The notes under the pieces were generated by a model, which ran no database searches, had not been told where the DNA came from, and saw only the letters and a list, made by a program, of their open reading frames with translations. Made by a program: the position numbers and the translations under genes. A stretch of 64,000 nucleotides of DNA. It comes from Cyclobacteriaceae bacterium. Its GTDB lineage: Bacteria > Bacteroidota > Bacteroidia > Cytophagales > Cyclobacteriaceae. Position 1 is the stretch's first letter. Every line of letters begins with the position of its first letter. Below, piece by piece: positions 9,191 to 18,366 of this stretch. Location: the NCBI GenBank assembly GCA_028278225.1, contig JANQEU010000061.1:124001-188000 (forward strand), read 5' to 3'.

Positions 9191-9221
9191 GATCTTAAAT
9201 CTCCTCCTTCAAAAAGGACTG

Positions 9222-9251
9222 CAAAGATAGATTTTATTTCATTTAACCAAA
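9222..9251 (-). promoter_or_regulatory. Bacteroidota-type promoter of rpmE
   Basis: On the minus strand TTTG (9251-9248), an 18-base spacer and TATCTTTG (9229-9222) match the TTTG / TAnnTTTG consensus of the primary sigma factor in this phylum. The leader to the rpmE ATG is about 27 bases and holds a strong GGAGGAG. Confidence 0.75.
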
Positions 9252-9450
9252 AAATGTCCCGGATAATTTTGAATGATTGCAGGGGGTCAAAGCAGAGCCG
9301 GACATAGATTTGCCGAAAGATATTAACAATGTGACAGAAAATGAACCATGCAACAGGTCCGGAACAATTTGGCCTTTTCCAATGACGGCCCTGAAATGTG
9401 TTTATTTGATATTGACAATGCTGCGGTAGACGCAAAAGATGCATTTTAGA

Positions 9451-9458
9451 TAATTTTG
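9451..9458 (+). promoter_or_regulatory. Candidate -7 box directly before the RemB/Wzi-like gene
   Basis: TAATTTTG is followed by CCCG and the GTG start at 9463. The TAA is also the in-frame stop that limits the gene's start. The spacing is the same as at 8881 and 39896, which suggests leaderless transcripts. No -33 TTTG at the usual distance. Confidence 0.4.
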
Positions 9459-9462
9459 CCCG

Positions 9463-11121
9463 GTGAAGAGAATAGCCCAACTACTCTTTTTTATTTTAAT
9501 CTTCGAAGCTGAAGCTCAGTACACGGACTTTCCGCTGAATCACAGGGCTTACTCCATTATTAGCAAATGGCAGACACTGCAAGGGCAACATACCTTCAGT
9601 TCGGTAAAACCCTACTCGAGAAATCATCCGATCATCATAGCTCCATCTCCGGGAGGTTCCGGGACTTTTGATTCCAACCTGGATTACCTCAAATTCGAGA
9701 GCAGGGAGTTTGCGGCAGACACCGTTCCTCAAACCAAAAAGCCGATCTTAAGGAAATTGTACAGGTATGAGAGTGATTTTTTCTCTTACAGTGATGACTC
9801 ATTTGACTTCCACATAAATCCCGTATGGCAGTTTGGGATTGGTGATGACAATAAAGTGGATGATTTACTATTTACTAACAGCCGCGGGGTGGAATTAAGA
9901 GGCATGATTGATGGGAAAATAGGATTTTACACCTTCGTTACCGAGAATCAAATCGAATACCCCGGCTATGTCAAGAGTGTGGCGGATTCGATCGGTCTGA
10001 TCCCGTTTGAAGGATTCTGGAAAGAAACGAATACTTCCACCACGGACTTCTTTCGCACGTTTGGCTATGTTGATTTCGGCATTACCAGGCATGTCAGCGC
10101 CCAGGTCGGGTACGGGCGACACTTTATCGGGTCCGGCCAAAGATCCCTGCTTCTTTCCGATTTCAGCAATAGTTATCCCTACGTCAGGTTATCTACGGAG
10201 ATCTGGAAATTTAAATACACAAATCTATTTGCCGGGCTGATCGCCGATGTTTTCACTTTTGATGGGGGAACACTGGGGGCTTCGAGGTATCCCAAAAAAT
10301 ATATGATGGCGCATTACCTGGATTTGGCACTTACTCCCAAACTCAACCTGGGCCTGTTTGAATCGATTGTCTTCGGAAAACCGGACTCACTCGGGGGGAG
10401 TGAACTAAAACTTGAATACCTGAACCCAATCATTTTTTACCGGGCCGTAGAACAACAGGACGGCAGCGCCGACAATGCGATCTTAGGCGCAGACCTGAGA
10501 TGGACTTTACTAAAGAACTTTACTTTGTACGGCCAGTTCGTACTTGACGAAATGATCGTCAGTGAAGTATTTTCCTCAGACAACTGGTGGGGAAATAAGT
10601 TTGGCTACCAACTGGGTGGAAAATATTACGATTTTATCTGGCCGGATCTGGATCTGCAGATCGAGTACAACTGGACAAGGCCATTTACCTATTCACATGA
10701 TAACCTGTTCACAAGTTATACGCATTACCTGCAGCCCCTGGCACATCCTTTTGGTGCCAATTTCAAGGAGATCATGTTCCTGTTGCAATGGCAGCCTTTC
10801 CCCAGGCTTTCATTCCAAAATATGTTCCTGAGTGCCAGTTACGGTGTGGATGAGATTTTTTCAGAATCTTACGGCAGAAATCCCAATTTGTCATACAATC
10901 TCCGCGTTGGGGAATACGGACATACCCTGGGGCAAGGCATCCATACGGACCTCATCATGGAGCAATTCACGGTCTCATATCACTGGAAACACAATTTGTA
11001 CTGGGATTTGAAATTCACCTATCGCAGGGAGACTTTTGAAAGGCTTATTCCTGAAAGGGAATCGACAATCGTCTTTGCCGGGTTCCGGTGGAATATCCCG
11101 GATCGTAATTACTGGTTTTAA
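9463..11121 (+). CDS. Outer-membrane beta-barrel, RemB/Wzi-like
   Basis: The 552 residues begin with a signal peptide (ending about EAEAQY) and continue as an outer-membrane barrel of many aromatic-rich strands, ending in a terminal aromatic (NYWF). The pattern DFFRTFGYVDFGITRHVSAQVGYGRHFIGSG and the LEYLNPIIFYRAVEQQ segment resemble RemB of gliding Bacteroidota and the capsule-assembly Wzi fold. Likely roles are surface polysaccharide attachment or gliding-related surface assembly; this is inference. The start must be the GTG, since an in-frame TAA lies four codons before it. The stop overlaps the ABC exporter's start as TAATG. Confidence 0.72.
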   Translation: MKRIAQLLFFILIFEAEAQYTDFPLNHRAYSIISKWQTLQGQHTFSSVKPYSRNHPIIIAPSPGGSGTFDSNLDYLKFESREFAADTVPQTKKPILRKLYRYESDFFSYSDDSFDFHINPVWQFGIGDDNKVDDLLFTNSRGVELRGMIDGKIGFYTFVTENQIEYPGYVKSVADSIGLIPFEGFWKETNTSTTDFFRTFGYVDFGITRHVSAQVGYGRHFIGSGQRSLLLSDFSNSYPYVRLSTEIWKFKYTNLFAGLIADVFTFDGGTLGASRYPKKYMMAHYLDLALTPKLNLGLFESIVFGKPDSLGGSELKLEYLNPIIFYRAVEQQDGSADNAILGADLRWTLLKNFTLYGQFVLDEMIVSEVFSSDNWWGNKFGYQLGGKYYDFIWPDLDLQIEYNWTRPFTYSHDNLFTSYTHYLQPLAHPFGANFKEIMFLLQWQPFPRLSFQNMFLSASYGVDEIFSESYGRNPNLSYNLRVGEYGHTLGQGIHTDLIMEQFTVSYHWKHNLYWDLKFTYRRETFERLIPERESTIVFAGFRWNIPDRNYWF

Positions 11122-12947
11122 TGCGTACCTACCTGAGAATCATAAACTTTGCCAGACCGTTCGGGGTAGTGGTGCCTGTGTATACAGTACTCATCCTGTT
11201 CCATACAGTATTCCGCGTAGTTAACTTCACAGCATTGATTCCCGTCCTTCAGTTGCTGTTCAATACGGAGTTTGACTACAGCGCAATTACAAAACCGGCA
11301 GAGTTCACATTTTCTGACCGGTATTTCATTGACCTGTTCCAATATCATTTCGGAAATATCATCCTGGCCGAAGGAAGACTTCCAGCCCTTTATTTCGTAT
11401 GTGCCATTCTCCTGATCTCTGTACTTCTGGCAAACGTATTTCAATACATGGCCTCACTGATACAGGCATACACACGGGTAAAGGCCGTTTCGAATCTGAG
11501 GAGTAAAATATTCGAACGCATCACTTTGCTTGACCTGAGCTATTTCACCGAAACGAGGAAAGGTGATATCATGTCACGGGTAACCACCGATGTACAACAA
11601 ATCGAATCAGCGGTAGTAAACACCCTTAAGGTTTTGTTCCGCGAGCCTTTTCTGATTATTGGTTTCTTCTTCGCTCTTTTCAGAATTTCCGTGGAGCTGA
11701 CCCTGTATACGATGGTATTGCTTCCCATCTCCAGCGGGGTGATCTCATTTATTGCCAAGCGGCTGAAACGAACAGCGAGGAAAGCGCAGGAGTCCATAGC
11801 ACGAATGACGGGGATATTGGAGGAAACACTTTCGGGAATGCGGATTGTTAAGGCATTCACGGCTAGAAAGTACACTATCGACAAATTCAACCGCGAGGTG
11901 GACCAGTATGGCAAACACAACTACGGTATGGCTGTAAAGTTCAATCTTGCGGGGCCTATCTCCGAATTCCTGGGGGTTTCATTCCTAAGCATCATTTTAT
12001 TGATCGGCGGAAGGATGGTGTTGGGAGAAAACGCTCCTCTGGATGCCGCAGCGTTTATAGTCTTTCTGATCATTTTCTCGCAGGTTTTAAATCCCGCCAA
12101 GTCCATCTCAAGTGCATTCACCAATATCCAGCGAGGCATAGCGTCAGGTGACAGGATATTTGAAATAATTGATAAGGAGCCTGAGATCGTGGATGGCACT
12201 GACGCCATGCCGATTTCAGGGTTTAAGAAGTCAATAAGGTTTGAAAGTGTCGATTTTACTTACGATTCACAGCGAATCCTTCACGGTCTGGACTTTGAGA
12301 TCCCAAAAGGCAGGATTATCGCACTGGTAGGTCCGTCAGGAGCAGGCAAATCAACCATTGCCGAACTCATTCCGAGATTTTATGATGCTGAAAATGGCGC
12401 CGTTACGATCGATGGGATAAACGTATCAAACTTAAGGATCAACGATCTCAGAAAGCTGATCGGAGTAGTGACGCAGGAATCGATCCTTTTTAACGACACT
12501 GTTTTTCGGAACATCTCATTTGGAAAGCCGGAAGCGACTATTGAGGAAGTGGAAAGGGCAGCGAAAATCGCTAACGCCCATGATTTCATAATGGATCTGG
12601 AAGAGGGCTACAATACATTGGTCGGGGAGAGGGGATCGAAATTATCCGGGGGTCAAAGACAACGCCTGAGCATTGCCCGCGCAATATTGAAAAATCCACC
12701 AATTCTCATACTGGATGAGGCAACATCCGCACTGGATTCGGAATCTGAGAAACTTGTCCAGGATGCTATTTTCAAATTGATGCAGAACAGAACCACGCTG
12801 GTTATCGCTCATCGGTTGAGCACTATTCAAAATTCCGATGAGATTATCGTGATGGAAAAGGGAGAGATAGTGGAAAGGGGAGATCATGACACTTTGATAT
12901 CCAAGGACGGTATTTACAACAAATTCATTGAAATGCAGTCAGTATGA
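11121..12947 (+). CDS. MsbA-like ABC exporter (permease-ATPase fusion)
   Basis: This 608-residue half-transporter has an N-terminal six-helix domain (about 1-330) and a C-terminal nucleotide-binding domain. The ATPase motifs are all intact: Walker A GPSGAGKST (about 404), signature LSGGQRQR (about 507), Walker B ILILDEATSALD (about 525) and the switch His in VIAHRLST. The family exports lipids, lipid A or drugs as dimers across the inner membrane. Its one-base overlap with the RemB/Wzi-like barrel suggests the two act on the same envelope glycolipid or polysaccharide, which is inference. gmhA downstream fits an LPS-related theme. Confidence 0.9.
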   Translation: MRTYLRIINFARPFGVVVPVYTVLILFHTVFRVVNFTALIPVLQLLFNTEFDYSAITKPAEFTFSDRYFIDLFQYHFGNIILAEGRLPALYFVCAILLISVLLANVFQYMASLIQAYTRVKAVSNLRSKIFERITLLDLSYFTETRKGDIMSRVTTDVQQIESAVVNTLKVLFREPFLIIGFFFALFRISVELTLYTMVLLPISSGVISFIAKRLKRTARKAQESIARMTGILEETLSGMRIVKAFTARKYTIDKFNREVDQYGKHNYGMAVKFNLAGPISEFLGVSFLSIILLIGGRMVLGENAPLDAAAFIVFLIIFSQVLNPAKSISSAFTNIQRGIASGDRIFEIIDKEPEIVDGTDAMPISGFKKSIRFESVDFTYDSQRILHGLDFEIPKGRIIALVGPSGAGKSTIAELIPRFYDAENGAVTIDGINVSNLRINDLRKLIGVVTQESILFNDTVFRNISFGKPEATIEEVERAAKIANAHDFIMDLEEGYNTLVGERGSKLSGGQRQRLSIARAILKNPPILILDEATSALDSESEKLVQDAIFKLMQNRTTLVIAHRLSTIQNSDEIIVMEKGEIVERGDHDTLISKDGIYNKFIEMQSV

Positions 12948-13016
12948 TATGGATCATGTTTCCGGGAAAACGAAATTATTTATCTTTCCATCACTAAGAG
13001 TGATGCGTCTTCCTTC

Positions 13017-13367
13017 ATGAAGAAGTTTAAAACGTTTTTTTATCCGATATACGTTATCGTGATAATCATGGTGTTGATGATATCTTTCAACATCTACGAT
13101 TCACTGGAGCTTTTCAAAAGGTGGGGCTGGTTTAAGTATTTTTCCGATCTGCCATTCATGATCAGAAACCTGATGGTCTTCCTGACTTTTCTGATGGCGA
13201 TAGAAATTGTCATTGAAAACATCTCCCTACTGCAGACACGCAGCAGGAACAGGTCTCTGGAGAGAGAAGTGGTTGATCTGAAAGCCAAGCTCTACGATAA
13301 AGCCCAGGGTGAGGAGGAGGACGAGGAGGAAGGAGAGGATGACGAAGAGGAAGATGACGAAGATTGA
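13017..13367 (+). CDS. Small membrane protein with polyacidic tail
   Basis: The 116 residues have two hydrophobic helices (about 9-27 and 50-68), a basic amphipathic stretch ([19 protein letters not shown]) and a C-terminus made almost only of Glu and Asp (about residues 99-116). I do not recognise a family. A TATCTTTC box at 12981 with TTTC 18 bases upstream could be its promoter. Its last 14 bases overlap the start of gmhA in another frame, so expression is likely coupled. Such acidic tails could bind cations or basic proteins; no function is claimed. Confidence 0.7.
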   Translation: MKKFKTFFYPIYVIVIIMVLMISFNIYDSLELFKRWGWFKYFSDLPFMIRNLMVFLTFLMAIEIVIENISLLQTRSRNRSLEREVVDLKAKLYDKAQGEEEDEEEGEDDEEEDDED

Positions 13368-13944
13368 TCCCCGGAAAAGTATCGAAAAGGAACTCCGGGA
13401 GGCCATGGATGTGCTTCAGGCTTTTTCGCAGGACCAAAAGCAGATCCAAAACCTGTCGAAAGCAGCAAATCTGATATCTTCAGCAATTGAGGCTGGGGGC
13501 AAGGTCATTTCCTGTGGTAATGGAGGTTCTATGTGCGACGCCATGCATTTTGCCGAAGAATTGATGGGAAAGTTCCGCGAAGAACGGACCCCTGTTCCCG
13601 CCATCGCCATTTCCGACCCCTCCTATCTTACCTGTGCCGCCAATGACTATGGGTATGAGAACATATTCTCACGATATATTGAGGGGCTCGGGAAAACAAC
13701 CGACATCTTATTCGCCATCACTACAAGCGGGAAATCGCAAAACATTGTAAATGCATTGGAAGCGGCTAAAGAAAAAGGCATGACTAGTATAGCCCTCACG
13801 GGTAATGACGGCGGCAGTGTCGCAGCTTTAGCGGATCTGGAAATCAGAGTCCCGCATACGGGATATGCGGATAGAATTCAGGAGATGCACATTAAGATCA
13901 TCCATATCCTTATTTCACTCATTGAACAAAAAACCAGTGTTTAA
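13354..13944 (+). CDS. gmhA: Sedoheptulose-7-phosphate isomerase
   Basis: This is a 196-residue SIS-domain enzyme that turns sedoheptulose 7-phosphate into heptose 7-phosphate, the first step to the LPS core sugar ADP-heptose. It is very close to E. coli GmhA in pattern: [30 protein letters not shown] with the catalytic Glu, [15 protein letters not shown] and [17 protein letters not shown] with the catalytic His. The start is most likely ATG 13354, after GAGGAAG; an in-frame ATG at 13339 is possible. Upstream extension would only translate the neighbour's acidic codons as Arg/Lys. The stop shares TTAA with the facing esterase gene. Confidence 0.93.
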   Translation: MTKIDPRKSIEKELREAMDVLQAFSQDQKQIQNLSKAANLISSAIEAGGKVISCGNGGSMCDAMHFAEELMGKFREERTPVPAIAISDPSYLTCAANDYGYENIFSRYIEGLGKTTDILFAITTSGKSQNIVNALEAAKEKGMTSIALTGNDGGSVAALADLEIRVPHTGYADRIQEMHIKIIHILISLIEQKTSV

Positions 13945-14972
13945 TTGCAGTTTTCTAACCGTACTTCTTCGGACCAGTTACTGTAACTAACTTTTACCAG
14001 CATCCCTTCCTCGGATTTTACAATAAACCGGCCATCGGACGTTATTTCGCCCTGACCTCGCAATTTCTCATATTTTGCCTCAGTTGTCAGAGAATAGGTA
14101 ATCCCATCATCAAAAGTTGCCGTCGGATTGATCCTTTGAAAATGGAGGCCCGGATTCGATTGGCTTGGAATACATTCAATCGCCAGCTGATAAGCAGCAG
14201 CCCCGGACGTACGGCCTCCATTCATAAATAGGAGAAACGGAACACGAATTCTTTGAGTCCAATCCGAAGGTGTATGCGCCGCGCCAAAAACCTCATAATA
14301 GAAAATGTTGTCTCCATAAATAAGGTCGGCTTCCTTTAATCGGTCAATGAAAGGCACGTAATAATCCCATTCACTTGTTCCGATGTCAAAATAAAATCTG
14401 TTATAAGAGGTCAGTTCTTCAACATTTTCACCAATAATGGCATAATCATTTACCCAGTAAGACGGTGAAATGGCGCCCACGAATGAAAAATACCGCGGAT
14501 ATTTTAAAGCAATCCATGTGGCATGCAACCCTCCCAGTGATATGCCGAAAATGGCTCTTCTATCCTCATCGACAGAATATTGCTTTTCAACGAAAGGGAT
14601 GATCTCCTCAATGAAATGCGCGGAATATTTATCGGCGCGTGGTTTATATTTTCCCCAATTGTCCCTGATCCACTGATCTTCATAGGGAAGATATTTGTTG
14701 TTTCTCTCTTTTCCTGCATGCAAACCCACCATGATAAAAGGCTCAGGATATCTTCTTGTAAGTGAATTCAATATACCGGAGTAATTGTCTCCGTCATTGA
14801 AATAGATGATTGGATATTGGTTTTCACCATCGTAATCCGGTGGAAGGAAGATCTCGATTACCTGTTTGTTCTTAAAGGTATGCTGAACAACGGTGAAGCT
14901 GGCTTCATCCGCCGGACGGATTGCAGATGATGCCAGTATGGTGATTATTGCCAGGTTTGCTATGATGCCCAT
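13941..14972 (-). CDS. Secreted esterase, enterochelin-esterase/esterase-D-like
   Basis: The 343 residues begin with a signal-like hydrophobic segment and an alpha/beta-hydrolase domain (about 25-250). The nucleophile elbow is AIFGISLGG, the fold start is [15 protein letters not shown], and a candidate catalytic His is in [10 protein letters not shown]. About 85 C-terminal residues form an extra beta-rich domain of unknown role. The family cleaves ester bonds of siderophores, lipids or polysaccharide side chains, and the substrate here is not known. It faces gmhA and the two stop codons overlap in a shared TTAA (13941-13944). Confidence 0.78.
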   Translation of the reverse strand: MGIIANLAIITILASSAIRPADEASFTVVQHTFKNKQVIEIFLPPDYDGENQYPIIYFNDGDNYSGILNSLTRRYPEPFIMVGLHAGKERNNKYLPYEDQWIRDNWGKYKPRADKYSAHFIEEIIPFVEKQYSVDEDRRAIFGISLGGLHATWIALKYPRYFSFVGAISPSYWVNDYAIIGENVEELTSYNRFYFDIGTSEWDYYVPFIDRLKEADLIYGDNIFYYEVFGAAHTPSDWTQRIRVPFLLFMNGGRTSGAAAYQLAIECIPSQSNPGLHFQRINPTATFDDGITYSLTTEAKYEKLRGQGEITSDGRFIVKSEEGMLVKVSYSNWSEEVRLENCN

Positions 14973-15119
14973 ATCCTCAATCTACTATACAACCGACACA
15001 GATCCCGGAATATACCATTACCTGCCCGCTACTAAATTTGATAGTATCAAACTGTGTGATGAAAACTTTTTGTTATCTTCTGAGAAGTTTTTGTCCGGCC
15101 GTTAACCTAATCAACTCAA

Positions 15120-16040
15120 ATGGCAAGAAAGCGTGATGCGTATTTTGTGATTTTCACTCAGATCTTTGCCGGTATGGGCATTGGCATTTTGATGGGCCTC
15201 ATTATCGGACTATCCGTTTCACCGGTCGTCAAAACCATACTCGGTACACTATCCGGATTGCTTGGTGTTTTCCTGGGTCTTCAGGGGAGTATTTTTGATA
15301 AGAAAGGGCAGTCAAATGACGCATTTAATCCTGTCATTCTCTCTTCCCTGAGGGCGGGAAGCTTCGGGCTGTTTTGTGCTTTGACAATCCTTTATAGTCT
15401 GTATCTAAGGACAAATGATGTCCTGGGTATGACGGTCACGGAGCAGGTGAGTAAATGGACAGAGGCTGGTTATGACCCCGATTTAGCCAGAGAACTAGCC
15501 TTATACGAGAAGATCAACCTGACTTCAAAACAGTTGTTGACACTTCATGAGAGGAAATCAACTAACGCCGGTAAGGATGACAGTGAACAGGTGGCCCATG
15601 CCGGAGGCACGGGTGGTGCAGCGGGTACTTTCCTGTTTTCATTCAAGGATCTGCCCAGACTGAGCCAAATACTGGATCCAACCCTGTATGATAGCAATCC
15701 GAAAATTACCCTGGAAAATTATTCATATTCCGGAGTCCCGGAATTGGAACAGTATGCTTCATCTGTTCAAAATTTCATAGCCCCGGAAGATCAACTCCCA
15801 TTACTGACACATGTTACTACCCTGGCCGTAGCCCTGTCCGACAATCAGGAGGATTATCTTGATCTCAATGAAAAAATGAGAAGTATCTCAGGGTTGAAAA
15901 GTTGGCCGGGACTACCCAAATACCCGGCGATGAAAGACGTAATTACCCTGGTAGAGAAAAATGTGCCGGTCGAAAAACACAATGAGATCATGAAGGTCAT
16001 TGGAGATGTACTTTTTAACATAGAATTTGCTGAAAACTAG
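15120..16040 (+). CDS. Membrane protein of unknown function
   Basis: The 306 residues have three hydrophobic helices in the first ~100 residues (about 10-30, 38-55 and 80-98), with glycine-rich GMGIGILMGLIIG in the first. The remaining two thirds are soluble, with a Gly/Ala stretch (GGTGGAAGTF). I recognise no family. Its end overlaps the region before the protease gene, whose ATG lies 11 bases after this stop, so the pair probably forms one unit. The membrane anchor and the secreted protease may work together; that is context only. Confidence 0.7.
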   Translation: MARKRDAYFVIFTQIFAGMGIGILMGLIIGLSVSPVVKTILGTLSGLLGVFLGLQGSIFDKKGQSNDAFNPVILSSLRAGSFGLFCALTILYSLYLRTNDVLGMTVTEQVSKWTEAGYDPDLARELALYEKINLTSKQLLTLHERKSTNAGKDDSEQVAHAGGTGGAAGTFLFSFKDLPRLSQILDPTLYDSNPKITLENYSYSGVPELEQYASSVQNFIAPEDQLPLLTHVTTLAVALSDNQEDYLDLNEKMRSISGLKSWPGLPKYPAMKDVITLVEKNVPVEKHNEIMKVIGDVLFNIEFAEN

Positions 16041-16050
16041 ATATAACAAA

Positions 16051-17433
16051 ATGGCCGCATTCATTAACTCAATGAGATGCCTCCTGGTTGTGATGATACT
16101 AACAGGATCGTATGATCATGCCCAATCCCAAAACGTAGCGGATGGAGTTGTCGAGGTGTATACGGGTATCAGTACCATAGGAGTCGGGTTCGTCTGGCCT
16201 GACCAGTATCACGTGGTAACAGCCCTGCATGTTGTCGCCGGACGCAGTAATTTGAGGGTCAGGAGTTATACACCCGGACAAATGGGGTTCATACAAGTAG
16301 AAACAGTCGAAAAAGTACTGAAGGAAGCGGATCTGGCATTGTTAAGATTGTCCAGTCCCCTACAGGTACAACCCCTCAGGATATCCAGTGAAACACCCGA
16401 TATCAACACCTATTATACGATGTACAGAACGACGCCAGGGGGATCCAGGATCGGCGGATTCAGTAAGAGACTTGAATCGGGCGTTGAGACCCTCGACTTT
16501 TTCTTTAATACCGGGAATCCCAGGCTGTACAAAGCACTGAATGAACAGGGTTATCCGCAGGTCCGCGCCAGGATCGCACGCGTACGAGATCCCGTGATGA
16601 AGGGAGACTCAGGTGCGCCGGTTTGCAATCAGTCCGGTGAGGTGGTTGGTATCATCGACGGTGGACTTTACAATGGGCTTAGGGCATACAACTGGGCAAT
16701 ACTGGCGTCGGAGCACCTCCCCGCCCTGAATTCCAGCAATAACAATGAGTCTTTTGCCTCCGTGAGGAAAACAGATCCAACACTCTATCTGGTTACAGAT
16801 AATGTTGAAGCTTCGAAGCCATTGCAATTCTACAATGGAAAAGTCAGTCTTCAGAAAGTGTTTACCACAACGCTGGACCAGATAAACGCCACCCTGGATC
16901 TGAATCAGGTGGAAAGACAAGAAGTGGAGCAGCAATATGCCCGTATAGCGGCGGAGACGGGGAAGTACATCAAAAATGCAAGTATCGATGTATACCAGGA
17001 CTGGTATACCGGTGCGACGATCGCTGTTCCTCATGGACTGACGCTTGAGTATTCGGAGTCAAACGATCAATTTTTGCTGTTACAGGCCACTTCTCCAAGT
17101 GGGAAGGTGAAAATGGTTTTTGCAATTATTGATGAAACCTCCTCGGATCCGGGCCATGACTTTATTGAATATGTACTGGCATTGGATTATGAAGCATACT
17201 GGGAAGAAGAAGCCTTTTATCCATATGAGGAAGAAGAAAACTACAGTGCGTATGACTATTACTATAACAACGAGATAGGAGGAGGTGCCGCAATTTCGCT
17301 GCTATACTCATACAGTGATTTCATGGGGCTGGGGGCTTATATTGTGGATAAAATATCCGTCAGCAAAGAAGACGAGTATTATTACGAACTTTTACAGGAA
17401 TGCGCCCAATTATCAGATTTTCCTGAGTATTAA
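16051..17433 (+). CDS. Secreted trypsin-like serine protease
   Basis: The 460 residues start at ATG 16051 (an upstream TTG would overlap the previous gene and weaken the signal peptide), with an export signal ending near AQSQN. The chymotrypsin-fold domain (about 25-215) has the triad as TALHVV (His), EADLALL (Asp) and KGDSGAPV (Ser). The second half (about 230-460) is not recognised and ends in an unusual Tyr/Glu-rich segment (YWEEEAFYPYEEEE). It is probably periplasmic or surface-associated. The partner is the membrane protein just upstream. Confidence 0.83.
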   Translation: MAAFINSMRCLLVVMILTGSYDHAQSQNVADGVVEVYTGISTIGVGFVWPDQYHVVTALHVVAGRSNLRVRSYTPGQMGFIQVETVEKVLKEADLALLRLSSPLQVQPLRISSETPDINTYYTMYRTTPGGSRIGGFSKRLESGVETLDFFFNTGNPRLYKALNEQGYPQVRARIARVRDPVMKGDSGAPVCNQSGEVVGIIDGGLYNGLRAYNWAILASEHLPALNSSNNNESFASVRKTDPTLYLVTDNVEASKPLQFYNGKVSLQKVFTTTLDQINATLDLNQVERQEVEQQYARIAAETGKYIKNASIDVYQDWYTGATIAVPHGLTLEYSESNDQFLLLQATSPSGKVKMVFAIIDETSSDPGHDFIEYVLALDYEAYWEEEAFYPYEEEENYSAYDYYYNNEIGGGAAISLLYSYSDFMGLGAYIVDKISVSKEDEYYYELLQECAQLSDFPEY

Positions 17434-17494
17434 TCATCCGGATGATACAGGGATCATCAACCTCAACTCTTCCAAATGGATGCTCAAACAGTTC

Positions 17495-17776
17495 TTATTC
17501 ACTCTCCATAATAAACCTCCTGTAGGCCTCCCGGCTGTCAAAAATTATGAGACCGAGCAACTCAACCTGCTGAAAATGATTCTCATCATCCGTCCTTTGT
17601 TTCTTTATTATCCCCAGTATCTTCTTTTCCTTGACCGGCCCATTGTAATTGGTCACAATTGCCCGTTCATATATCCGGTCATGAAGTGTATATCGATAGG
17701 CGATGTGAAGTATCCTGACCTTGTTGTGGTCTTGTGGAGAATGTATCTCCTTTTCCTGATGAAATTTAAAAAACAT
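17495..17776 (-). CDS. Small hypothetical protein
   Basis: This 93-residue hydrophilic protein is rich in Lys, Arg and Glu, with the core GPVKEKKILGIIKKQRTDD. No family is recognised. It lies 103 bases after the small ORF 17879-18076 on the same strand, so it may be the second gene of a short unit driven by the operator at 18134-18183. An overlapping plus-strand reading exists (17285-17842), but it overlaps the protease gene and looks non-coding. Confidence 0.4.
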   Translation of the reverse strand: MFFKFHQEKEIHSPQDHNKVRILHIAYRYTLHDRIYERAIVTNYNGPVKEKKILGIIKKQRTDDENHFQQVELLGLIIFDSREAYRRFIMESE

Positions 17777-17878
17777 ATCGTGTTGCTACATTTTGGCCCT
17801 TGTTTGCTGATCGCTTTTGACACCTACCATTTATTTATATGAATGTGTTCGAATTCCTGGTCAATGGCCCATAGATAG

Positions 17879-18076
17879 TTAGCTATTCTGTGTTGGATGA
17901 TCCGGTTTCTGTCGCAGACGCCTGAGGTATTTTTTGCAAGAAGATTTGGATCCGGTAAATCGTATTCTACCACTCGAATCTTCAACTATGTAGTTTCCAA
18001 ACTCCGGGCTGTATGTAATACTCCAATCCCGATATTCAAAAAGGAAATTGAGCAGCATTTTTACAAATCTTTTCAT
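17879..18076 (-). CDS. Small conserved ORF, copy 1 (65 aa)
   Basis: The 65 residues start MKRFVKMLLNFLFE and contain WSITYSPEFGNYIVEDSS, then a basic C-terminus. A second, damaged copy lies at 19649-19786, sharing MKRF-x-K, WS-x-TY and NYIVED. Conservation of the reading frame between copies, along with that of the upstream region, suggests the ORF is or was translated. No known family is recognised. It begins about 58 bases downstream of a three-half-site operator. It could be a small effector, a leader peptide or a regulator of the neighbouring kinases. Confidence 0.55.
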   Translation of the reverse strand: MKRFVKMLLNFLFEYRDWSITYSPEFGNYIVEDSSGRIRFTGSKSSCKKYLRRLRQKPDHPTQNS

Positions 18077-18133
18077 GGGTAATGATCTGGATTGCTGGAT
18101 ACAACAAAGGAATATCCAGGCACATGCATAGTT

Positions 18134-18183
18134 CGGTCGTACAGCCCAAGTAAACGGCCCTGGAAATGGTACAAATCGGACAA
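18134..18183 (-). promoter_or_regulatory. Three-half-site operator, copy 1
   Basis: Plus-strand half-sites CGGTCGT (18134), CGGCCC (18155) and CGGACAA (18177) are spaced 21 and 22 bp apart. Direct repeats about two helical turns apart are typical of AraC-type regulator sites. The same set with the same spacing recurs at 19880-19929. It lies upstream of the small ORF 17879-18076. Confidence 0.55.
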
Positions 18184-18366
18184 AAAATACTATTGACCTG
18201 TTGTCTTGTGGCCGTTTTGTTTATTGATGCTACTTAGAAAGCCCTGATGACTTCCTCCCCTCATAGATTTTAGACTTAGTGGCCGGTAAACTGCATTTAA
18301 AAAATCCTTACCTGGCTTTTGGCTATGAGGGTACTATCAAAGCTCCTAATAAACCTCAGTTTGATA

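Noticed and set aside
9187-9480. Minus-strand frame of 97 codons upstream of rpmE
   Set aside because: It covers the rpmE promoter and leader and the start of the barrel gene; it is Cys/His-rich without a recognisable domain.
17285-17842. Plus-strand frame of 185 codons
   Set aside because: It overlaps the protease gene in another frame, has no fitting start and its amino-acid composition is not protein-like; the minus-strand ORF at 17495-17776 is more plausible.
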